Part shown: positions 1 to 9,795 of the stretch, in pieces | Numbering within the stretch: the stretch's first letter is position 1 | How the letters are laid out: the number at the start of each line of letters is the position of its first letter | NCBI RefSeq assembly: GCF_964656455.1 | Contig: NC_135713.1 | Span: 189,156,187-189,220,186, forward strand | Reading direction: 5' to 3' | Source: Halichoerus grypus | Taxonomy: Eukaryota > Chordata > Mammalia > Carnivora > Phocidae | Length of the DNA stretch: 64,000 nucleotides | Position numbers and translations under genes: made by a program | Notes under the pieces: model-generated | Told to the model about the DNA's origin: nothing | Seen by the model: the letters and a program-made list of their open reading frames with translations, nothing else | The model's database searches: none

Positions 1-647
1 AGGGTGTGACAACTAAAGGAAAAAAGGCGTCTCTGTGAGCTCCCTGAAGGCAGCCTGCACTCAGTAGGTGTAGCTCCCCAAACCTTGGGGTTTCTAGCTG
101 GGGAGAGGAGACCCTGACCCACCCCCCACCACCCTGGAGGAGACCCTAGCCCATCTTCAGACTCACCCAGGGGACTGGTCCGACCACCCTTGCTGGCAGA
201 GGCCTTTGTCCCAATGGCCTGGGTGGCCCCAGAACACCCCCGTCTTCCTCCCAGGCCCTGGGAGGGTGGTTGGCCCTGTCCTCCTCCAGTCTCTGGAAGT
301 CCTGGGTCAGCACCCCAGGCTGCTGCTCTGCCGCCCCACCCCCCACATTGTCTTGGCCTGCTGCTGCCCTGGTGCAGGGTTGGGGAGCCTTGGGGCTGGG
401 GGCGGCAGAGACAGGAAGCTGAGGTGGAACGGAGGGCAGCAGTCCCGGTCTTGACCCCCAGCCCAGCCTCCCAGGAGAAAAGGGGGTAGAGCTCTGGAAT
501 CTTATGCCAGTTCCACATAAATGAGCCCTGGGGCCACAGATCCCCGGTGCCTATGGAAATGATATGCAAAGTCCATGCAAATCAGCATGCTGGGTGGGGC
601 CTGGCCGGGGTAAGTGAGCACCTGGGGGGCTCACCTACCCTCCCCTT
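1..647 (-). other. HAP1: HAP1 3' UTR (partial)
   Basis: Follows the HAP1 stop. No AATAAA or ATTAAA is visible on the minus strand, so the cleavage site probably lies left of the window. Contains an ATGCAAAT octamer at about 575-582. No other coding signal seen. Confidence 0.6.
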
Positions 648-1068
648 TCATCGGCTTGATGATCTGCAGCTTGTCCGGCTGGCCAGAGGGAGGCCCCTGC
701 GGGAGCACTCACCTTCCTGGAGCATCTTCTGCCTCAGCTGCCACCTGTACCCCGAGTCCTGCCAGTTAGCCAGCTGCCGGAGGACACGCCTCATGCTGAG
801 GTGAGAGGGGCCCAAGCCGCTGGCTGCCCGGGTTGAGGTCACTGCGTTCGTCTGCGTCGCCTCATCCAGCTCCGGCTCTACCTCCTCCCAGGCCTCAGCC
901 TCCTCCGACACCAGCTCCGCCTCTTCTGTCAACCCCTCCTCAGCTGACACCCCCTCTTCTGTGGCCCCCCGCTCCTCCGAAGGCACAAAGTCCTCTGCTG
1001 TCATTAACCCCTTCTCAGCCTCGAACCCCCGTTCCTGCTCTCGTGCCTCACTGCAGCACAGCTTGTAC
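648..1068 (-). CDS. HAP1: HAP1 terminal coding exon 12
   Basis: Residues 510-649 and stop TGA (complement of 648-650). YKLCCSEAREQERGFEAEKG, an acidic stretch (EEGVSAEEGLTEEAELVSEE), then SGLGPSHLSM, LRQLANWQDSGY and SRTSCRSSSR. Shorter than human between FEAE and DFVP. Acceptor CTGGCCAG|GTAC. Confidence 0.93.
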
Positions 1069-4000
1069 CTGGCCAGGGAGACAGGAACGTCCTTCTGTGC
1101 CCCTGAAAGCCAAGTTCTTCCGCTCCCCGGGGACACCTCCAGCCACCAGGGTGGAGGAGCTCCCCTGCTCTCTGCCCCAGTCTACCCACAAGACCCGACG
1201 GCTACTCCCCACTTCTGTCCCAGCCAGGGGAAAGGGGAGCTGGGTACCAGCCTCCAGGCTTCAGACACCCAGCCCAGGCACCAGGTAAGAAGGAGGGAGA
1301 ATGGTCACCCACACTGCACAAGCCCCGCCTTCCCCTGGTACACCCCATCCCCCCACCACCACCCTGTGCACAACCCAGAGCCGCAAGGATAATATTCTTC
1401 TCCATGATCTAACCTTCACAGCCCAGCCCACAGCTAGTTGCCCCATAGGAACAAATCTATTTTAGTAAGGCTCAGACTGGTCAAGCAGTTTGCCCAAGGA
1501 CACACAGCCAATTAAAGGGATCAAGTGGGGACTCAAGTCCCAGACATTCCCGGCTCCTGGGCCAGTGCTCATTCTCCTCTCAGTCTCTGGTGAGGTGAAG
1601 GGAAGGCTTCAGTCCCCACTGGGAACAGCCTAAGTCAGATGGCCAACTATGGGGCAAGATCAGAAGGAAAAGGGGGCCGCCGCTTCCCAGTACACCTCAG
1701 CCCAGCCAGCTCAGAGAGCGGGGCGTTCTCCAGGGTGGCAGGGTCATAGACGGTTGTCTGGCTGCTGAAAGTGAGGGCGGTGATGGGGGAGCCCCTGGCC
1801 AGCTTACCCCAGGTGTGACATCTCCTCTGCAGCAGTTCCGTGATTCCTTCAACAGAGAAAGGGCCATCACTGTCCCAAGGCAACATTAGCTGAAACTGCA
1901 AAGTCCCTGGGGCCCCAGCATGGAAAAAATCCCAGGGAAAAATGAGGGGCCCACACACGTGGACAGAAAAAAAGGGTGTGGGGGTAGGGGACGGGGCAGC
2001 TAACAAGGGGGCGTCACGAGTGAAGGAAGAAGTCAGAAGCAAACCCCCTCCACGCTCCGGGCAGGTGAGTGTGCGTCAGGCGAGGGCCTGGGGGCCCCAG
2101 CAGCACACCTTTCGATAAAAAACACAGGGTCTGAGATAATCCTCCTTATAGACATTCTGAGCTCCTCGGCCAGGGTCTCCTGGAAACCAGGAAGGGCCTC
2201 CTGTGGTGGAGAGGTGCATATTAGCAGGGCATCCCCACAGAACTCCAACCCCTACTTCCAGGGACAGAAAGGGACGGGGGATGGAAATCAGCCAGCAGGG
2301 CTGAGGCATGAGCACACAGAGGGCAGGAGGCGGGCGGCTGGGGGTCCTCACCACGGGTACAATGTATGTGTAGTGGGTGACAGGGCCAGTGGACACCGGG
2401 GCTCGCTGGCGGAGGGTCTTCGCCTCCTCCTGGGCCTCAGTCAGCATGCCCCCACACTCCGTGTACCTCTCCCGCAGGTCCTGCAGCTGGGAAGCCACCT
2501 GCAGGTTCTGTTGGGACCCAGGCGCACCCGCCCAGCACACCCCGCCCACCCTCTCCCCAGTGTGCCAGGAAGCCTGGGCTAAGAGGCAAGCGGCCCAGTC
2601 TCTAGACCCACATAATGACATGCAGGGTGCCCCCGGCAGGTCCCTGGACTCTACTCCACTCAGACCCCAACTGAACCTGCCAGGCCCCTCGCCAAACACC
2701 CAGGGTGTGCAAAGGGACAGACCCAGAGCCTGCTCAAGGAGCTCGTCCTCCCAGGAGAGTCAGCCAGCTGACCAAGGGCCTTGAGTTCCCAGCTCTGGGC
2801 CAGGGGGAGCTTCACCTCATCCTGCAGCCGCATCTGGATTTCCTTCTCCGAAGCCAGCTGCCGTTGCAACTTCTCCGTCTGGGCTCCATACTGGAAGGAC
2901 CGAGACTGGTCAGCCAGACCCGAGACCAGTCAGCCTCACCCGAGGCCTCCCTACCACCTCCAGCAAGTGTTCCCGGGCACATGGCTGAGCCTTTGGCAAC
3001 CCCTGAAGCAAGAAGTCACATGGAGGGCGCCTGGGTGGCTCAGTTGGTTAAGCGACTGCCTTCGGCTCAGGTCATGATCCTGGAGTCCCGGGATTGAGTC
3101 CCGCATCGGGCTCCCTGCTCAGCGGGGAGTCTGCTTCTCCCTCTGACCCTCCCCCCCTCATGTGCTCTCTCTCTCTCTCTCAAATAAATACATAAAATCT
3201 TAAAAAAAAAAAAAAAAGAAGTCACATGGAATGAGGCCCCATCAGGTGGGAGAGTCATGCATCCTAGAACACCCCGTGACCCTCTCTGGGCCTGCGTCCC
3301 CTCCCTGGGACAACGAGGGGGCAGAACGAGATGCTCTCCGACATCTCCTCCGACTCTGACTGCTGCACAGCGGGGCCTGGGGCCTGGCTGAGCCGAGGGC
3401 TCCGCGAGGCAAGGGCAGGGAGGAGGGGGCGTGGGTGCCCCGGGGGCCATGACAGGAGCAGGGAGCCCTGCACACACCCGGACGCACCGTCTGGCAGCGC
3501 TGCTGCAGCGTCAGGACCTGGGTCCGCAGCTGGGCCACCTCCCTCCGCTGCTGGTTGTGGGTCTCCATCCTGAGCGCCAGCACGTCCGACAGCTCGGCCA
3601 TCTGCTGGCTGGCCTCAGCTGGGGGGACGCGGGGACAGAAGGTCAGCGCTGGCTCACCCGGCCTCCGGGGACCGGTCTGGCCCTCCCGAGGCCTCTGTCC
3701 ACCCCACCCTTCAGCTGGGGCGGGGGACTCTGGGTTCGCAGGACTTCATATTCCTCCCTGGCTCTTCATCCCAATAAATGTCTGTTGACTGACATGGAGC
3801 AAGGCCCTGGGTGAGCGGCCGTCGAGACCTGGTCCCAGCGCACACAGAGCTCAAGTCTAGTGGGGACGCTGATGGGCAAGGAAATCCCACCAGGGCCTAC
3901 TCTGGGCTAGGATGCAACACATGTAAAGGGTGTGCTGGGGGTCACAGTGGCACCCGGTCCTGCCTTACATGGTCTGCGAAGCTAAGGCCTCTGCAGGGTA

Positions 4001-7000
4001 AGTGGGACTCAGCCAGGCCAAGAAGGGCAAACAAGCCTCCCAGACAGGATGTGGAGGGGCCAATCACAAGACCCTGGGAGGGAGGGCTCGGGATCTGGGC
4101 AGGGCCCAGATCACAGGGGCTGGGGGAGGGGGCTGAGGTTACCCTTTGGCCAGTGGGAAGCTTGGGGTTTTAGGCAGAGGATGACATGGGTCAGATTTGG
4201 TTTTAGAAAACTGAGTTTGGGCTGTGTGCAGAAAGACCTGGAAAGACAGCAGTACAGGAGGGGAGACCAGTTAAGACCCAGCCTGGTCTAGAGTCAGGGG
4301 GGTGAGGAGGAGCAAAGAGACTTAGCCTTCCTTAGGAGGTGGAAGCAACCGAACGTGGGGCCCAGCTCCTATGCCAGGGGCCTGGCCATTCGGGGAGTTG
4401 GGGAACCCAGAGGGAAGGAAGGTCAGGCCTGCAGGGAGGCAAGCAGCATGAGTTCAGCCGCTCCCATCTTGCACCTGCATCTCAAAGCTAGACTTGAGCT
4501 TCTCAGGGACAAACCCTGTGCCTCCCTCATCTTCCTCAACACACGGTACCCGCTACTGCCCCAGACCCAGTGCCTCGCCTGGTGTCTGGCCGCTCACGGC
4601 TCCTTCTCTTCCTTGCTTCCAGGTCCCTCCTTCCCAAGCCCCAAATGACAAAATGAAACAGGCTTAGAGGGGCCCCACAGCTTCTGCACAGCTCTTTCCA
4701 GTGTGTGCAAAGCACGTTCTCAGCTGTGCCTCTGGAGAGGTCTGCAGGGCTGACATTATTCCTCCCCATTCTAAAGATGAAGTTTCAGAGACCTCAAGGA
4801 ACTTGTCCAAGTTCCCACAGCCGGGAAGTGCCAGGGTGGGCCTCGAACTCAGGTCTCCAAACTGTGAGTTCTGAGTTCTTCCCTCGGCTCCTTGGGACAG
4901 CCCTCTACCCCCAAGTTACAGCTTCACGTACAAAACTGCTCCACACAATCCAGGATGAGCATCTGCTCCTCCTCCTCAAGGGCGTCGAGATGAGAGGCCT
5001 GGAGGGAGGGAGGGAGAGAGGAAGGAGCAGGAGTGTCAACAGCCCCCGCCTGCAGCTGCGTGCTCCTGCCGCAGCCTCACCTCCTCTCTCAGCTGCTCGT
5101 TCTCCTCCTCCAGCCGCCTCAGCTGCTCCTGCAGGGTTTCCAGCTTCGGGCAGTAGTGCGGCGACTCGGACTCCTGCACGGAAGTCCTAGCGGTGGGAGC
5201 GATGGGGGTCAGGGCCCAGCACGGGGGCGGGAGGGGGGGAACCCAGGTCCCAGCCCACCCAGGGTTAGCCCACCCGGGCTCAGTGTGGTGGTCTCACGTA
5301 GCCCCAGCAACCCTGCTGGCAGGTACACCGTGTGTGTCCCTGTTTGCAAATGGGGAAACTGAGGCACAGAGAAGGAGCTGCCCCGGTGAAAAGGCAGGAC
5401 ACTCACGGCTCAGAGGCTCCATAGGGATGATCATGCTGCTGCTCTTCCTCTTCTTCCTCTCCCTCTTCCTCTTCTTCATCCTCCTCCTCCTCTTCCTCCT
5501 CATCAGAGTCTGAGTAGAGCTGGAGGAGATCATCTCGCAAGCTCACCTGGCGTCTGAGGTGTAAAATCTGCCAGTGGGGGAGAGGATCCCTGTTGGAAGG
5601 CAGGCGGGGGGGATGGGGGCAGGCACAGGTCCTGGCACGAAGGGGATGTAGGAAGGTCTGAGATGGCGCACGCCCTACCCCTCCTCCTTGCCCAGTTACC
5701 TCCTCCCTGGCTGAGCCCAGCATGGCTTCCAGCTTGCTGTTCTCCTCCATCAGAACACTGTTCCGTTTCGCCAGGGACTGGCCAATGCGAGCCACCGTAT
5801 TTAGGTCCCGCTCTCTCTGCAGAGGGGATCCCCATCCATGGGGAATACTTTCCTGTTTTCTGGGATCTCCCAGACAGCTGGGAGAAGCTAGGGAGTACAC
5901 AGGGGTCAAAGGGAAGCAAGGCCACTAAGGGAAACCCTTCCACACCCTAGTTTTCCAGGGTACTAGAAAAGAGTCTGCCATCAACCCACTGTGGGGGCCT
6001 CAGTTTCCCCTTATAGAAAAGAGCAGGTCAGACCAGATGGCTCTAACAGCAATTCCAGCCTAGACATCATAAGAGGGACCCCCAGCTTGGCTCCGAGAAA
6101 AATAGTCAAGCAGGGAACGGACAGGACTCCTACCCCTCCCAGGCAGAATTAAAACGGAGGCCTGGCTAAGGCTCAGGATGGCCCTAGGGAAGGCAGTACA
6201 CACCTCCTCTAGCAGATTTAACATCAGTCTGACATCTTCTTGGGTGATCTTGACTGGTGGGGTTCGGTCAGGACACAGCGCTGCAAAAACAAGTGATGCA
6301 CCTGGGTCAGGAAAAGGGGGGCATATCCTACCCCACATCCCACTGTTTCCTGCCCTATCCCCAGTTCTCCTCCAGCAACAGGAGTCAGGGACAAGGGAGG
6401 AGAAGACTGAGCTCCATTCCTGCCCCCAATATCGTCTCCACACACACCCCCTGGTCCCAGCACTCCCTTCCCTGCTCCCAGGACCAACTGGACTCTTTTG
6501 TTCTGGAGGGGCCTGGGCGAGGTGAAGGATCCCAGTCCTCCAAGCTCAGGTGGAACTGAGTTCTCCGCCGCCTGGGTCCCTGGCACCTAGGAGAATGCAG
6601 GCGGCTAGTGGAAGCAGCCACAGACTGGCTCATCACCCCTTACCCAGAGGGCAGCCTTGGCCGCCTCACTGGAGCCTCGTGGGTCATAAAACGGACACAG
6701 TCACCCACCCTGCACCTGTTGCGTGTGGAGAGCAGGAAGAGACTTTTCCAGCACTGCAGGAGGGGGGCCGTGAGCCTCTAAACCCAAATCCAGAGATCTC
6801 CTGCCACCCAGGAGAAGCTACGAGGGGACGAAATCGGAGCCCCCCGCCCATCCCTAGGCTGGGGAAAACACGGCTTTGACCCCCCGCAGCCAAACGGTTG
6901 ACAAAACCTCCCCCTCCGCCCACCCACCTCCCCAGCGCCGCGCGGCGGGCCAGCGCAGGCTCAGAGCGCACGGGGCAGCGCCCTCCCGCAGCCCCCCGCC

Positions 7001-7770
7001 CCTCTCCTGGCACTGCGGTAGCCTGGGGAGGGGTGCCCTGAGAGTGCGCAGAGCTGCGGAGCAACGGGCGCGCAGAGCCCCTGGACCTGCCCCCCGACCA
7101 CGATCAGGACACCACAGAAGGGAAGAGGAGATGGGCAAGAGGCGACCCGACAGGGACCGCAGACAGTGACATCGCCAAGTCGATAGAGCGATAAGACTGA
7201 ATGCCAGAGGGGGCGGGGCGCTCGGAGCCGACGGGGCCCCCTTCTCCACGGAAATGCCTACGTCCCACCGGCTCTGGGGTTCCGGGGACCCGGGTTACCT
7301 TCCTCCAGCTCCCGAATAAAGGCGGCACGCTCGGGGCCCGACACCCCAGGCCGACGGCCGATGTAGGCGGCCGGCGTCTTCCAGATGCCCGCCGCCTTTC
7401 CAGTCCCCAGGCCAGTGGCCGGGGGACCAAAGGGCCCCTGGAATATGAAGCGGGTCCATGGGGCGTCCGAGGTGCCGGGCACGGACTGGGCATGCCGCTG
7501 GGCGGCTGAGAATGCGGACACGCGTGGGGCTCCTGCCGCCGATCCAGCCTTGGAGGTCGGGCGAGCTCCGGCTGGGCGTCCCGAGACGGAAGGGGATCTG
7601 GATCCTGCTCCCTGTCCGGCCGCGGGTGCCCGCGCAGGGGCGGCTGCAAACTGCGCAGAGGGCTCTGGAGCGGGATTGGCTGCGAGTGGGGGTGCGACGG
7701 TGATTCCCGCCGGATCCCGGGGTCTGAACCGGTGCCTCGCGTAGCCGGGCCCCGACTCTTTAGGACGCAT
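648..7770 (-). CDS. HAP1: Huntingtin-associated protein 1, gene-level CDS (12 coding exons)
   Basis: Neuronal adaptor that links huntingtin, dynactin/kinesin and membrane cargo and builds stigmoid bodies. Spliced by hand from 12 minus-strand exons (7770-7299, 6280-6204, 5852-5700, 5567-5407, 5186-5081, 4998-4932, 3618-3488, 2890-2816, 2507-2352, 2200-2109, 1846-1808, 1068-648) with consistent phases, giving 649 residues (human about 620-670). The N-terminal 157 residues are proline/alanine/serine-rich and end in APWTRF, FQGPFGP and AAFIRELEE. The HAP1_N coiled coil follows, with ITQEDV, ARIGQSL, SVLMEENSKLEA and LQLYSDSDEE, then a glutamate run, further coiled coil (QLASEKEIQM) and an acidic C-terminal tail ending SCRSSSR. 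Start chosen at MRPK because the human protein starts the same way. Exons 3 and 11 are the weakest parts of the model. Identification is certain. Confidence 0.95.
1069..1807. other. HAP1 intron 11
   Basis: Holds a MIR-like fragment near 1455-1580 and an unassigned GC-rich part. An open minus-strand stretch runs on from micro-exon 11 in another frame (to about 1647) but has no recognised homology. In the coding frame, read-through of the exon 11 donor stops at once (GGG TAA). Confidence 0.5.
1455..1580 (-). mobile_element. MIR-like fragment
   Basis: Contains caagcagtttgcccaaggac, acacagccaattaaagg and gactcaagtcccag, the usual antisense MIR order. Diverged. Confidence 0.5.
1808..1846 (-). CDS. 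HAP1: HAP1 coding micro-exon 11 (putative)
   Basis: A 39-base exon inferred from phase and position: acceptor TTGAAG|GAAT, donor CTGGG|GTAAGC. It encodes NHGTAAEEMSHLG, the same length as the human segment NYEMPRGDTSSLR but with few identities. Skipping it is also in frame (exon 10 joined to 12), so it could be an optional or decaying exon. Confidence 0.6.
2109..2200 (-). CDS. HAP1: HAP1 coding exon 10
   Basis: Residues 467-496 plus two bases: EALPGFQETLAEELRMSIRR then ISDPVFFIE. Acceptor CACCACAG|GAG, donor GAAAG|GTGTGC. Confidence 0.92.
2352..2507 (-). CDS. HAP1: HAP1 coding exon 9
   Basis: Residues 415-466: ASQLQDLRERYTECGGML, EEAKTLRQ and PVSTGPVTHYTYIVPV. 52 codons, phase 0. Acceptor CCAACAG|AAC, donor CCCGTG|GTGAGG. 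Confidence 0.93.
2816..2890 (-). CDS. HAP1: HAP1 coding exon 8
   Basis: Residues 390-414: YGAQTEKLQRQLASEKEIQM then RLQDE. Exactly 25 codons, phase 0 at both ends. Acceptor TTCCAG|TATG, donor GATGAG|GTGAAG. Confidence 0.93.
2891..3487. other. HAP1 intron 7 with a young SINE
   Basis: Mostly occupied by a Can-SINE at 3025-3215. The rest is G/C-rich intronic sequence with no other signal recognised. Confidence 0.6.
3025..3215 (+). mobile_element. Can-SINE (tRNA-Lys type) with perfect target duplication
   Basis: Begins GGGCGCCTGGGTGGCTCAG, has CT-rich body and AATAAATACATAAAATCTT(A)n tail. Flanked by AAGAAGTCACATGGA at 3010-3024 and 3216-3230, a perfect 15-bp target site duplication. Lies antisense in a HAP1 intron; young insertion. 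Confidence 0.95.
3488..3618 (-). CDS. HAP1: HAP1 coding exon 7
   Basis: Residues 346-389: SEASQQMAELSDVLALRMET then QVLTLQQRCQT, central coiled coil. Acceptor CCCCAG|CTGAGG, donor CAGACG|GTGCGT. Confidence 0.93.
3619..4931. other. HAP1 intron 6
   Basis: About 1.3 kb with no exon. A MIR-like segment (TTCTAAAGATGAAGTTTCAGAG...CAAGGAACTTGTCC) sits near 4745-4880. Nothing else recognised. Confidence 0.5.
4745..4890 (-). mobile_element. MIR fragment
   Basis: Resembles the reverse complement of the MIR core: 'cattctaaagatgaag', then aacttgtccaagttcccacag and a gaactcaggtct stretch. Old, diverged. Confidence 0.6.
4932..4998 (-). CDS. HAP1: HAP1 coding exon 6
   Basis: Residues 324-345: ASHLDALEEEEQMLILDCVEQF. 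Acceptor CTCCAG|GCC, donor TTTT|GTACGT; ends in phase 1. Too short to appear as a long ORF. Confidence 0.92.
5081..5186 (-). CDS. HAP1: HAP1 coding exon 5
   Basis: Residues 288-323: TSVQESESPHYCPKLETLQE then LRRLEEENEQLREE, coiled coil. Acceptor CTAG|GAC at 5187/5186 was preferred to the nearby GCAG|GAG because only the former keeps the frame. Donor GAG|GTGAGG. Confidence 0.9.
5407..5567 (-). CDS. HAP1: HAP1 coding exon 4 (glutamate run)
   Basis: Residues 235-287 plus two bases. LHLRRQVSLRDDLLQLYSDSDEE is followed by a run of about 20 residues that are almost all glutamate, then HDHPYGASE. The run is encoded by a GAG/GAA tract and is a likely site of length variation. Acceptor TGGCAG|AT, donor GAGCC|GTGAGT. 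Confidence 0.93.
5700..5852 (-). CDS. HAP1: HAP1 coding exon 3 (start uncertain)
   Basis: Residues 184-234. RERDLN...ARIGQSLAKRN is unmistakable; the TRAK family shares ARIGQSL. The chosen acceptor AAAACAG|GAAAGT at 5853/5852 keeps the frame and gives ESIPHGWGSPLQ, matching human ESVTYGMVLQ with two extra residues. An alternative acceptor CCCTAG|CTTCTC at 5888/5887 would restore the human-like LLPAVW but shifts the frame and hits a stop. Donor GAG|GTAACT. Confidence 0.8.
6204..6280 (-). CDS. HAP1: HAP1 coding exon 2
   Basis: Residues 158-183, containing PPVKITQEDVRLMLNLLEE, the opening of the HAP1_N homology region. Acceptor TTTTTGCAG|CG, donor GAGGAG|GTGTGT; ends in phase 0. Confidence 0.92.
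6281..7298. other. HAP1 intron 1
   Basis: About 1 kb, unique-looking GC-rich sequence whose promoter-proximal half (6930-7298) is part of the CpG island. No coding signal. Confidence 0.5.
7299..7770 (-). CDS. HAP1: HAP1 coding exon 1
   Basis: Encodes residues 1-157 plus one base. ATG is the complement of 7768-7770. Low-complexity P/A/S-rich leader, then the conserved block DAPWTRF, AAGIWKTPAAY, RRPGVSGPERAAFIRELEE. Donor GAAG|GTAAC at 7299/7298. The frame is open upstream for 56 codons, but upstream residues do not resemble HAP1. Confidence 0.93.
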
Positions 7771-7803
7771 CTTGAGTCCGCAGTCGGCTGCCGCAGCCGG
7801 GCC

Positions 7804-7809
7804 TTTATA
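7804..7809 (-). promoter_or_regulatory. HAP1: TATA box candidate of HAP1
   Basis: Minus-strand GGTTATAAAGGC, 34-39 bp upstream of the HAP1 ATG. If used at the normal 25-30 bp spacing, transcription would start only about 5-10 bases before the ATG. Confidence 0.5.
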
Positions 7810-9136
7810 ACCAGCGCCCGGAGTGGGCGCCCGCCGGGCCATACCACGCGCGGGAGTGGGCGGCCGGGAGCAACCAGTGAGGCCCCGGACTGGGGGTCGC
7901 GCGCGAGGGGAGCTCTTGGTGGCGAAGCAGAGCGCCAAAATCAGAATAAGGGGAAGAGTCGAATGGCGGTTCCAGCCGGTTCCGTGGGCTCGGGTTCCGA
8001 GTGCAGGGCTTCTCCTCCCCTCTCCACCTCCCGAGAATGGTTCTGCCCCAAGTCGCCGCTTCCCTGGAATTCGAGTACAGAGACTTCGAAGTCCCTACTG
8101 GGGACACCCCCTCCCTCCGCTCCGGCCAGGGTTGCCGGCTGCCCACCCTGGGTATGACCTGGGAGTTAGGGCAGTTTTGTGCTTTCTCCGGTAGCTGGGA
8201 CATGAATCCAAACTCCAGTATTGTCTCAACGCGCTGCCCAGTCTGGCGCGTCACACTGGTCCCTGCGCTCACACCCCTGTGCTCCAGCCGCTCGACAGCC
8301 GTCTTCCTTATTTCTTACTTCGTCTTATTACCTTTGCTTGTGCTTTACCTCCAGCCCTCATTGGCTTTGCCCACCTCCTCCCGCCCTGGCAGACACCTGT
8401 TCTTCCTGGAGACTGCGCTTAGAGGTCTCCCGGGTGAAGACCCCTCGGACCTCATCCCGCATGGCCCCTGAGCGTGTCCCGCAGAGTGCGCAATGGGAGA
8501 CGGTACCTACAATGAGTTGGATGGGGCGGCAGAGGAGTCGGTCGGTGGCCATTTCTGTCCCTTTAGACTGGAAGAACCTGCCGGCCAGAAAGAGATGGTT
8601 GCGGCACTAATTCTTTTAAAGCCTTAGAATCATTCTTGGTGCGCAAATTTTCTTCCCTTCAATAACCCATCAATCACCTGTCCTGCTTGATTTACCTCCT
8701 AAATATTTCTCAAATGACCAGTCTCCTCGTCAGTCCCTCTGCTGTTGAGGCCTCATCCTCTCTTCTAGATTTTTGTGATAACCTCCCTGCCCCCTCCACA
8801 TGAATCCATTTCTAAGGAATTCCAGGAGCCCCTTCCCCACAGCCATCACGCTAAGCCTGAGCCCAGGACAAGGGGCTACTGCCCAAGGGCTACACCTGGG
8901 ACAGAGGTTTCTAGTGCTGACAACGTGCCTTGCGGGCCAGATGTCCGTGACACAGCATGGAACAAGAGACAAAACCCAGGAACGAGGATCAGACTGCCCT
9001 GTCCACCAGCTTTCCCATGGAGAAGCATTGTGGTAAGAATGTTTCCTTCCATCTGGGTCCATTCATTCATTTGACAAATATATACTGAGTCCCTACGATA
9101 TACAAATATAAAATAAATAAATAAATAAAATCCTTT

Positions 9137-9307
9137 AAAAAAAGATTATTTAACACAGAGAGAGAGCACGCACAAACAGGGGGAGGAGAGGGAGAAGCAG
9201 GCTCCCCGCTGAGCAGGAAGCCCTATGCAGGACTCTATCCCAGGACCCTGGGATCATGACCTGAGCCAAAGGCAGATGCTCAACCAACTGAGCCACCCAG
9301 GTGCCCC
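9137..9307 (-). mobile_element. Can-SINE, antisense
   Basis: Reverse-complement SINE: acagagagagagcacgc, gagaagcaggctccccgctg, ccaggaccctgggatcatga and ending gccacccaggtgcccc. Confidence 0.9.
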
Positions 9308-9329
9308 CTATTTTATTTCATTTTTGAAA

Positions 9330-9420
9330 TTTTTTCTTTTTAATTCTAAGTAAACTCCACGCCCATCCTGGGGCTCAAACTCATGACCCCGAGATCAAGA
9401 CTGAGCCAGCGAGGTGCCCT
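9330..9420 (-). mobile_element. Older tRNA-SINE fragment
   Basis: Shows aagtaaactccacgcccatc, actcatgaccccgagatcaa and gagccagcgaggtgccc; a diverged antisense copy abutting the 9137-9307 element. Confidence 0.7.
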
Positions 9421-9579
9421 AAAATTAGTTTTAATAATATATTTTATTTAATCCAGTATCTCCAAAACATTATCACTTCAACATGTAATCAACATAAAAA
9501 ATTATTAATGAGATTATATTTTTACATTCTTTATACTAAACTGACTGTGCATTTTTTTTTTTTTAAGATTTTATTTATT

Positions 9580-9669
9580 GGGTGCCTGGGTGGCTCAGAT
9601 GGTTAAGCGTCTGCCTTCGGCTCAAGTCATGATCCCAGAGTCTGGGCTCCCTGCTCAGCAGGGGACCTG

Positions 9670-9713
<44 letters not shown>

Positions 9714-9795
9714 CCTCTCCCTCTGCTGCTCCCCCTGCTGGTGCTCTTTCACGCGCTCTCTCTCAAATAAATAAATAAAATCTTAAAAAAAAAAA
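9580..9795 (+). mobile_element. Can-SINE with long CT microsatellite
   Basis: GGGTGCCTGGGTGGCTCAG head, (TC)n about 40 bases at 9673-9712, then AAATAAATAAATAAAATCTT(A)n. The head lacks part of the B-box region. Confidence 0.9.

Larger units (their letters stand above)
6930..7900. promoter_or_regulatory. HAP1: CpG-rich promoter region of HAP1
   Basis: Dense CG dinucleotides from intron 1 across exon 1 to about 100 bp upstream of the ATG, against a CpG-poor background on both sides. Confidence 0.7.

Noticed and set aside
1647..1807. Alternative HAP1 C-terminus read through from exon 11
   Set aside because: It is open only in a frame different from the HAP1 coding frame; in the coding frame a stop follows the exon at once.
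3025..3110. tRNA-like heads of the Can-SINEs as tRNA genes
   Set aside because: A and B boxes are present but followed by CT-rich body and A-tail; these are SINEs, not functional tRNAs.
6061..6105. Candidate relic of the missing HAP1 segment (ccaagctgggggtccctcttatgatg, minus strand)
   Set aside because: Weak resemblance only, no donor, and the segment is far better explained directly upstream of exon 3 at 5853-5887.
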